From: Streptomyces sp. NBC_01298
Lineage (GTDB): Bacteria > Actinomycetota > Actinomycetes > Streptomycetales > Streptomycetaceae
Reading direction: 5' to 3'
Length of the DNA stretch: 64,000 nucleotides
NCBI RefSeq assembly: GCF_035978755.1
Contig: NZ_CP108414.1
Location: 6,448,001-6,512,000, forward strand
Under the pieces are notes generated by a model. That model saw only the letters and a program-made list of their open reading frames with translations. It had not been told where the DNA came from and ran no database searches. Below, piece after piece: positions 8,179-21,574 of this stretch. The translations under genes and the position numbers were made by a program. The first letter of the stretch is position 1; each line of letters starts with the position of its first letter.

Positions 8179-9423
8179 ATGAGCCACCGAAATGACGCGC
8201 TCAGGGCGGCCCGGCTTCGGGTCGGATGGCGCAGCATGGATGCCGCTGCTGCGGCGCTCAGCATCCATGGGCAGCGGTTCCTTGATGACCGCTCGTACGC
8301 GGTGTCCGCGCGAACATGGCGGCGCTGGGAAGGCGCCAGCCCGGGGTGGCCGTCGGAAGAGACGGCGACTGTGCTGCACGACGCACTCAGCCGGTGGCCC
8401 GAGGACCTTGGCTTCCGAGCACCTGCCGGCTGGATCCGACCTGAAGCCCACCCAGAGGAAGCCGTGAACCGCAGGACGTTCGTATCCGTCACGGCGGCCG
8501 CGCTCATGCCCGGTCCCGTCGCCACGCAGTACGTAGACCCGGCCCTCATCGACTACTTCCAGCAACAGCTGGAAGGCCATTACCGCGCCGACATGTTCCT
8601 CGGTCCTCACGATCTTGTCGGCACGGTCAGCGCTCAGTTCCAGCTCATCGACAAGCTCGTCCGCAGTGCGAGGGGAGAGACTCGCCGCGGGCTTCTTCGT
8701 GTGGGCGCCGCATATGCCGCGCTCGTCGGATGGCTCTACCAGGATGCGGGAGACCTCGGCGCAGCCGCGTTCTGGCGGGGCGTAACGCAGGAGATCGCGG
8801 CGCGCGCCCGGGATCCGCACCTCGTCGGGTACTCGCTCGTGAACCTCGCGCAGGTGCGTACCGACCTTGGAGACGGGTACGGCGTTATCGACTTGTGCTC
8901 GGCCGTGCTCGATGGCGAACGCGTTGTTCCCAAAGTGCGGGTCATGGCGATGCAGCAGCAGGCCCACGGCGCCAGTCTCACGGGTGATCGGGCCGCAGTC
9001 GACCGCCTGATCGACACTGCGGGTGGGCTCATCTCCCGTGTGGACGACGACCTGCCGTGGGGTAATGCCTGCCGGCGTACGCCGGGCTACCTTGAGGTGC
9101 AGAGGGCCACCTGCTACGGCCGTCTCGGGCTGGGGCGGGAGGCGGCGTCGTTGTGGTCACAAGTGCTCGACGCGGTTCCTGCGACCGCCCGCAGGGACCG
9201 CGGTGTGTATCTCGCCCGACACGCCACGGCGGCCGCCGTGGCCCGGGAGCCGGAACAGGCACTGGAGATCGCTCGAGCGGCAGTGGAGATCGCGACGGAG
9301 ACGCGGTCCGCTCGGATGTTGCGCGAACTACACAGTCTGGAGAGGGAGATGAGGCCGTGGCACGATGCCCCGGTGGGCCGGGACCTGGTGGAGGTCCTGG
9401 CGCCGGTGAACGAGGGGATCTGA
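8179..9423 (+). CDS. HTH transcriptional regulator with TPR-like C-terminal domain
   Basis: The protein has 414 residues. An N-terminal DNA-binding region (NDALRAARLRVGWRSMDAAA, with ARTWRRWEG about 35 residues later) resembles XRE-type regulators of Streptomyces. After a VNRRTFVSVTAAALMPG segment, helical repeats rich in Ala/Leu (VGAAYAALVGWLYQDAGDLG, AREPEQALEIARAAVEIA) fit TPR-like units that sense a peptide or small ligand. I chose the ATG preceded by GGGGCG; an in-frame ATG at 8158 is the alternative. The gene is divergent from a small hypothetical gene across a strong palindrome, and the pterin dehydratase gene begins 1 base after its stop. The third-position GC bias is weaker than in the core genes around it, consistent with acquired DNA. 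Confidence 0.7.
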   Translation: MSHRNDALRAARLRVGWRSMDAAAAALSIHGQRFLDDRSYAVSARTWRRWEGASPGWPSEETATVLHDALSRWPEDLGFRAPAGWIRPEAHPEEAVNRRTFVSVTAAALMPGPVATQYVDPALIDYFQQQLEGHYRADMFLGPHDLVGTVSAQFQLIDKLVRSARGETRRGLLRVGAAYAALVGWLYQDAGDLGAAAFWRGVTQEIAARARDPHLVGYSLVNLAQVRTDLGDGYGVIDLCSAVLDGERVVPKVRVMAMQQQAHGASLTGDRAAVDRLIDTAGGLISRVDDDLPWGNACRRTPGYLEVQRATCYGRLGLGREAASLWSQVLDAVPATARRDRGVYLARHATAAAVAREPEQALEIARAAVEIATETRSARMLRELHSLEREMRPWHDAPVGRDLVEVLAPVNEGI

Positions 9424-9424
9424 C

Positions 9425-9739
9425 ATGGGCGTACCGAAGCCGTTGTCCGATGAGGAGATTGCCGAGTACCTGGGCGGGTTGCCGGGATGGGAGCGCAGGG
9501 GTGATGAGATCACCCGAACCTACGAGATCCGCTACCACGCGGCCGTCGCTGCGATCGTGACCATCGCGGACCGGTCCCGGCGCATTCAGCACCATGCCGA
9601 CCTGGACCTCCGCATCGACAGCCTGCGCGCGTCGATCACCACTCATGATGCCGGCCACCGTCTGACCCGCGCTGATTTCGACCTCGCACACCGCATCGAC
9701 GCCATCGTGGCCGCGCACCAGGCGCTCCCGCTGGACTGA
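9425..9739 (+). CDS. 4a-hydroxytetrahydrobiopterin dehydratase (pterin carbinolamine dehydratase)
   Basis: This is a 104-residue cytosolic enzyme of the PCD/DCoH family, which dehydrates 4a-hydroxy-tetrahydrobiopterin to regenerate the pterin cofactor of aromatic hydroxylases. Fold and length match: LSDEEIAEYLGGLPGWE at the start, then the catalytic histidines H56-H57 and H74 in SRRIQHHADLDLRI and ITTHDAGHRL, and the C-terminal helix LAHRIDAIVAAHQ. The usual Pro after the paired histidines is Ala, and the Tyr-Asn-x-Val stretch has become LRIDSL, so it is a divergent member. It is in one transcript with the HTH regulator. No aromatic amino acid hydroxylase is nearby, so its role could be in another oxidoreductase system or as a DCoH-like accessory protein. 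Confidence 0.85.
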   Translation: MGVPKPLSDEEIAEYLGGLPGWERRGDEITRTYEIRYHAAVAAIVTIADRSRRIQHHADLDLRIDSLRASITTHDAGHRLTRADFDLAHRIDAIVAAHQALPLD

Positions 9740-9767
9740 TGCGGGACGACTGCCGCGCGCGTTGTGG

Positions 9768-10433
9768 TCAGTTCGCTTGCCTGTTGAACTGAGTGATCAG
9801 AGGGGACAGGTCGGCGAGGCTCTCGACGCGGAACGTCGGTAGCTCGTGGGCCTCGGCGGTGTTCCACTGGATCGTGGCCCACGGGCCCCGGCGGACCAGC
9901 GCGGTGTGCATTCCTGCGTGCTTGCCCGGGCGGAGGTCGTTGTCGACGCGGTCGCCGACGTAGAGGATCTCGTCCGGCGCGAAGGGGACGGCCTTGGCCA
10001 CTCGGACGAAGAACTCGGGGTCGGGTTTGCTGGCGCCCCAGTCGTCCGAAGTCCCGATCAGATCGACGTCGTCGGTGAAGAGGCCGCGGAGCAGACCACC
10101 GGCTCGGACGGTCTGGTTCCCGGCAATCCCGAGCCAGAGGCCGTCGGCACGGAGCTGCGCGAATGCGGGCCTTACGTCTGAGTACACGTCGGACTCGTCG
10201 AAGTGTTCCGGCTGGCCGGCGGCGGCGCGGGCCTCGCGCTGTTCGGTGAGGTCGAAGCCGGGGCGGAACTCCTGGAACACCTCGCGATAGTCCCGATTCT
10301 GCGCCACGACCGCGCCGAACATCGCCGCGAAGGTGTGGCGGGGTACGCCCAACCAGTCGGCCCAGGTGCCGTACTCCCGGGTCTCGTCCACAAGGCACTC
10401 GCCGACGTCGAAAACCACAGCGCGAATCGTCAT
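9768..10433 (-). CDS. HAD-superfamily hydrolase
   Basis: This is a 221-residue haloacid-dehalogenase-like phosphatase with an alpha-helical cap between motifs I and II (subfamily IA layout). Motif I is VVFDVGECLVDE, with nucleophile D9 present but Gly at position 11, where most phosphatases have the acid/base Asp. Motif II is AGNQT, motif III lysine sits in GASKPDPEFF, and motif IV is LYVGDRVDNDL. The FDVGE form occurs in a known HAD branch, so the enzyme may be active with altered chemistry, or act on a small specialised substrate. I chose the ATG giving MTIRAVVFD. It converges on the pterin dehydratase gene with a 28-base gap and has its own promoter side toward the amylase. Confidence 0.75.
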   Translation of the reverse strand: MTIRAVVFDVGECLVDETREYGTWADWLGVPRHTFAAMFGAVVAQNRDYREVFQEFRPGFDLTEQREARAAAGQPEHFDESDVYSDVRPAFAQLRADGLWLGIAGNQTVRAGGLLRGLFTDDVDLIGTSDDWGASKPDPEFFVRVAKAVPFAPDEILYVGDRVDNDLRPGKHAGMHTALVRRGPWATIQWNTAEAHELPTFRVESLADLSPLITQFNRQAN

Positions 10434-10511
10434 GCGGAGCAGCCTAGCCACGGGTCCGGACGCGCGAGAGTGCCCCTTCCACAGACTGGAGGCCAGGGAA
10501 GGGTTGTTGAG

Positions 10512-10601
10512 ATGTGCGGTCAGGAGAGGCTGTACCGCGGGCTCACCCAGCTGGTGCTGATCGTGCTCGCCGCTTGGCAGCGGGTGCCCTCGGGCCAGTG
10601 A
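10512..10601 (+). pseudogene. Degenerate relative of the 26-residue membrane peptide
   Basis: A 29-codon frame contains QERLYRGL and LVLIVLAA, which line up with TERLRQIL and LVLIVLGVL-like residues of the minus-strand peptide at 7483-7563. Here the hydrophobic run is broken by Trp, Gln and Arg, and no coupled upstream gene remains. It keeps the same spacing to its repeat arm, so I read it as a decayed copy; it may also simply be untranslated. Confidence 0.4.
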
Positions 10602-10608
10602 ACGATGT

Positions 10609-10695
10609 CCGGCCACGGACGGTCGGTAGTCGCTGAGCCGAGTGGGAGTGTGTAGCGATCCATCGCGCCCGACGGCCCTGTGGTTCTTCTCGTCC
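10609..10695 (+). repeat. Right arm of an imperfect long inverted repeat (partner at 7348-7434)
   Basis: This is the plus-strand partner of the left arm; it shares the exact 22-base block beginning AGTCGCTGAGCCG and ends in TTCTTCTCGTCC. It lies just upstream of the amylase promoter. Confidence 0.7.
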
Positions 10696-10765
10696 CCCTT
10701 GTGCCCAGCCGTCGCCCGGCCTGCAGCTCGCGCCCCCCACCCCCGACTCCGCCCGGAAACAATTC

Positions 10766-10792
10766 TGCAATCTCTTGCGCAAGGTCTTGCAG
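10766..10792. promoter_or_regulatory. MalR-type operator upstream of the amylase
   Basis: A perfect palindrome CTTGCGCAAG (10774-10783) is followed two bases later by CTTGCAG (10786-10792) and preceded by TGCAA. Repeats of CTTGCAG are the known target of MalR/Reg1 in Streptomyces amylase promoters. The site lies about 95 bases before the amylase start, fitting maltose induction and glucose repression. Confidence 0.75.
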
Positions 10793-10887
10793 CGCCTCCT
10801 CCTGGGACCTACGGTCGCTCCAATCCCCAACTCGGCCGTGACCGGTCCCCACCCGGTCCTGCGCCTCTCCGCCAGGAGGAACACCGC

Positions 10888-12672
10888 ATGCCCACCCGTA
10901 CCCGCGCCGCCAGAGCCGCCGCCGCGCTGCTGTCCGTGTCCGCCGTCACCGCCGTGGCCGCCCTCGCCGTCGTCGGGGGGCCCGCCGCGCGGGCGCTCGC
11001 CGCCGCCCCTGGTGAGAAGGACGTCACCGCCGTCATGTTCGAGTGGCGGTTCGACTCCGTCGGGAAGGCCTGCGGGGAGAGCCTCGGGCCGGCCGGGTAC
11101 GGCTACGTCCAGGTGTCGCCCCCGCAGGAGCACATCCAGGGGGGCCAGTGGTGGACCTCGTACCAGCCCGTCAGCTACAAGATCGCCGGCCGGCTGGGTG
11201 ACCGTACGGCCTTCAAGGCCATGGTCGACGCCTGTCACGCGGCCGGTGTGAAGGTCGTCGCCGACTCCGTCATCAACCACATGGCGGCCGGGGACGGGAC
11301 CGGAACGGGCGGGAGTTCGTACACGAAGTACAACTACCCGGGCGTCTACTCCGGCGGCGACATGGACGACTGCCGGTCCTCGATATCGAACTACAACGAC
11401 CGCGCGAACGTCCAGAACTGCGAACTCGTCCAGCTCGCCGACCTGGACACGGGCGAGGACTACGTGCGTGGCCGCATCGCCGGCTACCTGAACGACCTGC
11501 TCTCCCTCGGTGTAGACGGCTTCCGGATCGACGCCGCCAAGCACATGCCGGCCGCCGACCTCGCCAACATCAAGTCGCGGATGACGAACCCGAACGCCTA
11601 CTGGAAGCAGGAGGCGATCCACGGGGCCGGTGAGGCCGTCTCCCCCTCCGAGTACCTCGGGAGCGGCGACGTACAGGAGTTCCGCTACGCGCGGGACCTC
11701 AAGCGGATCTTCCAGAACGAGAACCTCGCCTACCTGAAGAACTTCGGGGAAGCCTGGGGGTACATGCCCTCCGGGCAGTCCGCCGTCTTCGTCGACAACC
11801 ACGACACCGAGCGCGGCGGCGACACCCTCAGCTACAAGAACGGCTCCGCGTACACCCTGGCCAGCGTCTTCATGCTGGCGTGGCCCTACGGCTCGCCCGA
11901 CGTGCACTCCGGCTACGACTGGACCGACCGCGACGCCGGCCCGCCCAACGGCGGCACCGTGAACGCCTGTTACACCGACGGGTGGACGTGCCAGCACGCC
12001 TGGCGGGAGATTTCCTCCATGGTCGGCTTCCGTAACTCCGCGCGCGGCCAGGCCGTCACCGACTGGTGGGACAACGGCGCCGACCAGATCGCCTTCGGCC
12101 GGGGCGCCAAGGCGTACGTGGCGATCAACCACGAGGGCTCGGCCCTGACCCGGACCTTCCAGACCTCCCTCGCGGGCGGCGACTACTGCGACGTGCAGAG
12201 CGGCCGCACGGTGAGCGTGGACTCCGCCGGGCGCTTCACCGCCACCCTCGGGGCCGGGACGGCCGTCGCCCTCCACGTGGGCGCCCGCGGCTGCGGAGCC
12301 ACCTCCACCCCGACTCCCACCCCCACGGCCACCCCCACCGGCACCCCCACCCCCACGGCCACCCCGACCTCCACCCCCGCCAGCGCCGCCTCCTTCGCCG
12401 TGAACGCCACCACCGTCGTCGGCCAGAACATCTACGTCACCGGTGACCGCGCCGAGCTCGGCAGCTGGAACACCGGCGCCGCGCTCAAGCTCGACCCGGC
12501 CGCCTACCCCGTCTGGAAGCTCGACGTCGCGCTCCCGCCCGGCACGGTCTTCGCGTACAAGTACGTCCGCAAGGACGCCGCCGGGAACGTCACCTGGGAG
12601 AGCGGGGCCAACCGCTCCGCCACCGTCCCCGCCAACGGCAAGGTCACGCTGACCGACACCTGGCGCAACTGA
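10888..12672 (+). CDS. amy: Secreted alpha-amylase (GH13) with C-terminal starch-binding domain
   Basis: This 594-residue exported enzyme hydrolyses internal alpha-1,4 bonds of starch. A signal peptide ([12 protein letters not shown], a hydrophobic core, ending ARALAAA) is followed by a compact GH13 catalytic domain like the Streptomyces and animal amylases: [29 protein letters not shown] with D215, [11 protein letters not shown] with E242 and [11 protein letters not shown] with D306. A Thr-Pro linker of repeated TPTPTAT units leads to a CBM20 starch-binding domain from about residue 500 ([19 protein letters not shown] to the end). The start is well supported by AGGAGGA 7 bases upstream. A MalR-type operator lies in the promoter, and the amylase-pullulanase follows after 41 bases, so the two are probably co-expressed. 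Confidence 0.95.
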   Translation: MPTRTRAARAAAALLSVSAVTAVAALAVVGGPAARALAAAPGEKDVTAVMFEWRFDSVGKACGESLGPAGYGYVQVSPPQEHIQGGQWWTSYQPVSYKIAGRLGDRTAFKAMVDACHAAGVKVVADSVINHMAAGDGTGTGGSSYTKYNYPGVYSGGDMDDCRSSISNYNDRANVQNCELVQLADLDTGEDYVRGRIAGYLNDLLSLGVDGFRIDAAKHMPAADLANIKSRMTNPNAYWKQEAIHGAGEAVSPSEYLGSGDVQEFRYARDLKRIFQNENLAYLKNFGEAWGYMPSGQSAVFVDNHDTERGGDTLSYKNGSAYTLASVFMLAWPYGSPDVHSGYDWTDRDAGPPNGGTVNACYTDGWTCQHAWREISSMVGFRNSARGQAVTDWWDNGADQIAFGRGAKAYVAINHEGSALTRTFQTSLAGGDYCDVQSGRTVSVDSAGRFTATLGAGTAVALHVGARGCGATSTPTPTPTATPTGTPTPTATPTSTPASAASFAVNATTVVGQNIYVTGDRAELGSWNTGAALKLDPAAYPVWKLDVALPPGTVFAYKYVRKDAAGNVTWESGANRSATVPANGKVTLTDTWRN

Positions 12673-12713
12673 CCTCCCGTCCCGCCCCCGTCCCGCACCC
12701 GAGGAGATCCGCC

Positions 12714-18095
<5,382 letters not shown>

Positions 18096-18110
18096 CGACC
18101 CGGGGGCGGG

Positions 18111-18656
18111 TCAGGCGGGGTTGACCAGAGTGAGCTGGTCCAGCCGCTTCTCCAGCAGGATCACCCCGTACACCCGCCCGTCCTTGCCCTCCTTGTGGGG
18201 GAACTCCCCGACCACCCGGTAGCCCGCGGACTGGTAGTACGCGAGCAGCCGGGGGTTGGTGGAGACGCAGTCCAGCCGCGCCCGTTCGCGGCCGGTCCTG
18301 GCGATGCGCCGCTCGAAGTGTTCGAGTAGCCGCCGGCCGGCCCCGGCGGGCGCGGCTTCGCGTTGGACCATGAGGCGGTGCACGTAGCCGGCCACGGGCG
18401 GCTGGATGCCCCAGGCCTCCTCGTCGGACCACCACAGCTCGTACGCCCCGACGGCGTGCCCGTTGCCGTCCGAGGCGAGCCACACCTCGCCCTCGCGCAT
18501 GATCGCCCGGAAGTGCGCGGGGTCCTTCTCCCCGGGCTTCCACTGCTCGATCCCGTGCGCGGCCATCCAGCGTGCGGCCTGGTCGTACAGCGCCACCAGC
18601 GTGCCGGCGTCCTTCTCCTCGGCCTGCCGGAACACGATCCCGTCGTCAATGATCAC
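18111..18656 (-). CDS. GNAT-family N-acetyltransferase
   Basis: This 181-residue cytosolic acetyltransferase has a GNAT fold. The order is RQAEEKDAGTLVALYDQAARWM, a central beta strand with HAVGAYELWWSDEEAW, the acetyl-CoA region YVHRLMVQREAAPAGAGRRL with a modified Q/RxxGxG/A loop, and the C-terminal LLAYYQSAGYRVVGEFPH typical of GNAT beta-6/7. The start is GTG. The stop lies 15 bases from the end of the convergent pullulanase gene. The substrate is not evident, and no toxin or antibiotic gene is adjacent. Confidence 0.85.
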   Translation of the reverse strand: MIIDDGIVFRQAEEKDAGTLVALYDQAARWMAAHGIEQWKPGEKDPAHFRAIMREGEVWLASDGNGHAVGAYELWWSDEEAWGIQPPVAGYVHRLMVQREAAPAGAGRRLLEHFERRIARTGRERARLDCVSTNPRLLAYYQSAGYRVVGEFPHKEGKDGRVYGVILLEKRLDQLTLVNPA

Positions 18657-18693
18657 GCGGGCATTATTGCGCTATTCGATCAAGAGCCGCTGA

Positions 18694-19437
18694 TCAACGC
18701 GGACCGGGCACCGAGGGGACGGATCCCGAGGGGCCGGACCCCGTGGGGACGAGGGCCACCAGCCGCCCCACCAGCTCCCCGAACGGTCCGTCGGCCGGCT
18801 CGTCCACGAGGATCCGTACGAGGATCCCCGCCATCTCCTTGTCGTAGGCGGCGCTCACCGCGGCCAGCGCCGCGAAATCGTGCACCAGCTGCAACTCCAG
18901 CTCGGCGCGCGGGATCCGCCGGCCGTCCAGCCAGATCAGCGCCGTCGACTCGGCCAGCGACACCCACGAGCGCACCACGAGTTCCAGCCGCGCGGGCGGA
19001 GCCTGCCGGTCGACGCCCAGGTGCGAGAGGATCTGCTCGTACGCCGCCTGGCGGACCTCGTCGATCATCGCGTTGGCCCGGCTGCTGCCGACCGCCGGAC
19101 CGCCCCGCATCAGCGCCGAGAATCCGGGCCCGTGCTCGTCGACGAAGGCGAAGAACCGCCCCATGACCCGGAGCAACCGCGCCCCGAGCGGCCCCTCCTG
19201 GGGCTCCACGAACCGCAGCGCGAGCTCGTCGGCCGCCCGCCGCAGCGCGGCCTCGTAGAGGCTCAGCTTGCCGGGAAAGTAGTGGTAGACCAGCGGCCGC
19301 GATATCCCCGCGGCCGCCGCGATCTCGTCGATGGACACATCGTCGGGCGACCGGTGGCTGAACAGCTCCAGCGCCACCCCGATCAGCTGCTGTCGCCGCT
19401 CCTCGACACCCATCCTGCGCCGCACCCCGGTTGTCAT
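18694..19437 (-). CDS. TetR-family transcriptional regulator
   Basis: This is a 247-residue TetR repressor. The helix-turn-helix spans about residues 14-60 (ALELFSHRSPDDVSIDEIAA, AAGISRPLVYHYFPGKLSLY), and a ligand-binding domain follows with FVDEHGPGFSALMRGG and SWVSLAESTALIWLDG. It lies 35 bases downstream of the ferredoxin reductase gene on the same strand, so it is probably the last gene of the diiron cassette and may control it. A 10-bp inverted repeat ahead of the first cassette gene (21491-21517) is a candidate operator. Confidence 0.88.
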   Translation of the reverse strand: MTTGVRRRMGVEERRQQLIGVALELFSHRSPDDVSIDEIAAAAGISRPLVYHYFPGKLSLYEAALRRAADELALRFVEPQEGPLGARLLRVMGRFFAFVDEHGPGFSALMRGGPAVGSSRANAMIDEVRQAAYEQILSHLGVDRQAPPARLELVVRSWVSLAESTALIWLDGRRIPRAELELQLVHDFAALAAVSAAYDKEMAGILVRILVDEPADGPFGELVGRLVALVPTGSGPSGSVPSVPGPR

Positions 19438-19472
19438 GCGGACACCCTACTGCGCCCCTCCGCGGGGGCCCC

Positions 19473-20525
19473 CTACAGGTCGAGGACCAGGCGGTCCGAG
19501 GCCGCGCGGGACACGCACAGCAGCATGGAGTCCTCGCGTTCGCCGTCCGTGAGGAGGGTGTCACGGTGGTCGATGTCCCCGGCCAGCACCCGGTGTTGGC
19601 AGGTGCCGCAGAAGCCCTGCTCGCAGGAGTACGGGGTGTTGGGGAGCTCCCGGCGCACGGCGGTCAGGGCGGATTCCGTCGCCGCCACCTCCACGACCCG
19701 GCCCGAGCGGTGCAGTTCCACGGTGAAGGGCTTCGCGTCCCCGCCCGCGGCCGCCGGAGCGAACCGCTCCAGGTGGACCGGGACGCCCGCGGGCGCGGCC
19801 GCCTCGACCGCCGCCATCAGCGGGGCCGGGCCGCAGCAGTACACCAGGGTGTCCGGGCCGAGCGAGGCGCCGAGCGCGCCCAGGTCGGGGAGGCCCGCCT
19901 CGTCCTCGGGGACGACCGTGACCCGGTCCCCGTACCGGGCGAGTTCGGCCAGGAAGGGCATCGAGGCCCGCGAGCGGCCCCCGTAGAGCAGGGTCCAGTC
20001 CGCGCCCGCCGCCGTGGCCGCCCGGAGCATCGGGAGGATGGGGGTGATGCCGATCCCGCCCGCGACGAACGCGTACGACGGGGCCGGGACCAGCGGGAAG
20101 CGGTTGCGCGGCGGGCGGACCGGGAGCTCCGCCCCCTCCACCAGCTGGGCGTGCGCCTCGCGCGAGCCGCCGCGGCCGTCCGGTACGAGCCGGACCGCGA
20201 TCGTGAGGCGGCCCCGGTCGGCGGGGTCGCCGCACAGGGAGTACTGGCGCACCAGTCCGGAGGGGAGCTGCACGTCCAGGTGTGCGCCCGGGGCCCACTC
20301 CGGGAGTTCCGCCGATTCCAGCGTCAGGGACAGCACCCCCTGCGCGGGCTCGGTGCGGGAGACGATCAGCGCCGGGATCCACCGGCGCGGCGAGTACCCC
20401 GAGACCGGGGTCTCCAGCGCGGGCAGCGGCCAGAGCGGCGAGCCGGAGTCGATGCGCCGGCCGATCGCCCGCTTCGCCAGCCAGGCGGCGCCCGCGAGCG
20501 CGGTCACCGTGAGGGCGCGCCTCAT
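19473..20525 (-). CDS. Ferredoxin reductase (FAD and 2Fe-2S) electron-transfer protein
   Basis: This 350-residue flavin and iron-sulfur reductase passes electrons from NAD(P)H to a partner oxygenase. An N-terminal hydrophobic segment (VTALAGAAWLAKRAIG) may anchor it to the membrane. The FAD-binding motif RQYSLCGDP and the NAD-binding FVAGGIGITPILPML are followed by a C-terminal plant-type 2Fe-2S domain with C301, C306, C309 and C337 (SCEQGFCGTCQHR, MLLCVSR). Its start overlaps the stop of the diiron gene as ATGA, so the two are translated together. The pairing strongly suggests that it reduces the diiron site of the neighbour. Confidence 0.92.
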   Translation of the reverse strand: MRRALTVTALAGAAWLAKRAIGRRIDSGSPLWPLPALETPVSGYSPRRWIPALIVSRTEPAQGVLSLTLESAELPEWAPGAHLDVQLPSGLVRQYSLCGDPADRGRLTIAVRLVPDGRGGSREAHAQLVEGAELPVRPPRNRFPLVPAPSYAFVAGGIGITPILPMLRAATAAGADWTLLYGGRSRASMPFLAELARYGDRVTVVPEDEAGLPDLGALGASLGPDTLVYCCGPAPLMAAVEAAAPAGVPVHLERFAPAAAGGDAKPFTVELHRSGRVVEVAATESALTAVRRELPNTPYSCEQGFCGTCQHRVLAGDIDHRDTLLTDGEREDSMLLCVSRAASDRLVLDL

Positions 20526-21472
20526 CGGCGGCCACCGCCGTTCGCGGTGCCGTTCGCGCTGGCGTTCGCGCCGCCGGGGAGACCGCCGTTGGCGCCGGGG
20601 GAGGAGGCCAGGTAGGCGACGGCCTGCGCCGTGGAGCCCTCCTGCGAGGGGTGGTAGGTGCGCGAGAGGTACGTCGGTATCGACCTCAGCATCGCGCCCG
20701 TGGACGGCAGGGTCCCCTTGCGGCCCGAGCGGTAGAACTGGCCCACCGAGGCCTTGGACCCGGGCGGGAGGCCGGGATCGTGCTCCATGAAGTAGCGCGA
20801 TCCGCGCTGCCACAGGAAGACCAGCGCCGTGAAGGCCGTGGCCCAGGTGCGCGCCCGGCGGCGGTAGTTGCCGTCCAGGTGCATGAACAGGTCGAAGGCC
20901 ACCGACCGGTGCTCGACCTCCTCCGCCCCGTGCCAGCGCAGCAGGTCCAGCATCACCGGGTCCGCGCCGCGCCGGTCCAGCTCCTCGGCGTTGAGCACCC
21001 AGTTGCCCAGGAAGGCCGTGTAGTGCTCGATCGCGGCGATCATCGCCACGCGCTCCATCAGCCACCACTTGCGGGGCGCGCCCGGCGGCAGCGTCCGGTC
21101 GCCGAGCAGCTTCTCGAAGAGCCAGTCGATCTGCGCCGTGTAGGGCGTCGGGTCCAGGCCCAGCCGCTTGAGGTGGGGGAGGACGTCGTCGTGCGCGCTC
21201 GCGTGCATGGCCTCCTGGCCGATGAACCCGACGACGTCCTCGCGCAGCCGCTCGTCCGTGATGTACGGGAGCACCTGCTTGTAGACGTGCACGAACCAGC
21301 GCTCGCCCGCCGGGAGCAGCAGGTGCAGCACGTTGATGGTGTGGTTCGCGAAGGGGTCGCCGGGCAGCCAGTGGAGCGGGGTGTCCTCCCAGGAGAAGGA
21401 CACGTTGCGGGCCTTCAGCTCTATGTGTTCCGACGCCACGGGGGCGGGCGACGCGGGCGGCGTATTAGACAT
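20522..21472 (-). CDS. Ferritin-like diiron enzyme (PF10118 'metal-dependent hydrolase' family)
   Basis: The 316-residue protein belongs to the family annotated as predicted metal-dependent hydrolase, but its helical core carries a diiron carboxylate pattern: E57 (AGERWF), E87xxH90 (GQEAMHASAHD), E149 (AAIEHYTA) and E185xxH188 (HGAEEVEHRS). This is the layout of ferritin-like oxygenases and desaturases. A middle hydrophobic stretch (WATAFTALVFLW) may touch the membrane, and the tail is a low-complexity Asn/Gly-rich stretch. Its stop overlaps the start of a ferredoxin reductase, so oxygen chemistry is more likely than hydrolysis (inference). The substrate is unknown; lipids are plausible. Confidence 0.85.
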   Translation of the reverse strand: MSNTPPASPAPVASEHIELKARNVSFSWEDTPLHWLPGDPFANHTINVLHLLLPAGERWFVHVYKQVLPYITDERLREDVVGFIGQEAMHASAHDDVLPHLKRLGLDPTPYTAQIDWLFEKLLGDRTLPPGAPRKWWLMERVAMIAAIEHYTAFLGNWVLNAEELDRRGADPVMLDLLRWHGAEEVEHRSVAFDLFMHLDGNYRRRARTWATAFTALVFLWQRGSRYFMEHDPGLPPGSKASVGQFYRSGRKGTLPSTGAMLRSIPTYLSRTYHPSQEGSTAQAVAYLASSPGANGGLPGGANASANGTANGGGRR

Positions 21473-21490
21473 GGCGTCAATGTACTGATG

Positions 21491-21517
21491 GGTAGAGGGG
21501 AGGGAAACCCCTCTACC
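21491..21517. promoter_or_regulatory. Perfect inverted repeat ahead of the diiron cassette
   Basis: The arms GGTAGAGGGG and CCCCTCTACC enclose 7 bases. The element lies 19 bases before the diiron gene start and 58 bases after the stop of the next upstream gene. It may be the TetR operator or a terminator of the upstream gene; the closeness to the start favours an operator. Confidence 0.5.
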
Positions 21518-21574
21518 GCCACTTCCTTCGGGCCCCGGCCGGACCGGGCCCGGCCGGGAGGGGCCGGGCCGGGA

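Larger units (their letters stand above)
10434..10887. other. Intergenic region: repeat arm, degenerate small frame and amylase promoter
   Basis: This stretch between the HAD gene and the amylase holds no full gene. It contains the degenerate relative of the 26-residue peptide (10512-10601), the right arm of the long inverted repeat, and the MalR-type operator of the amylase. Confidence 0.7.

Noticed and set aside
7348-10695. The flanked island as a complete transposon
   Set aside because: No transposase or integrase is present, and the arms are only about 82 percent identical, so I do not call it an active mobile element.
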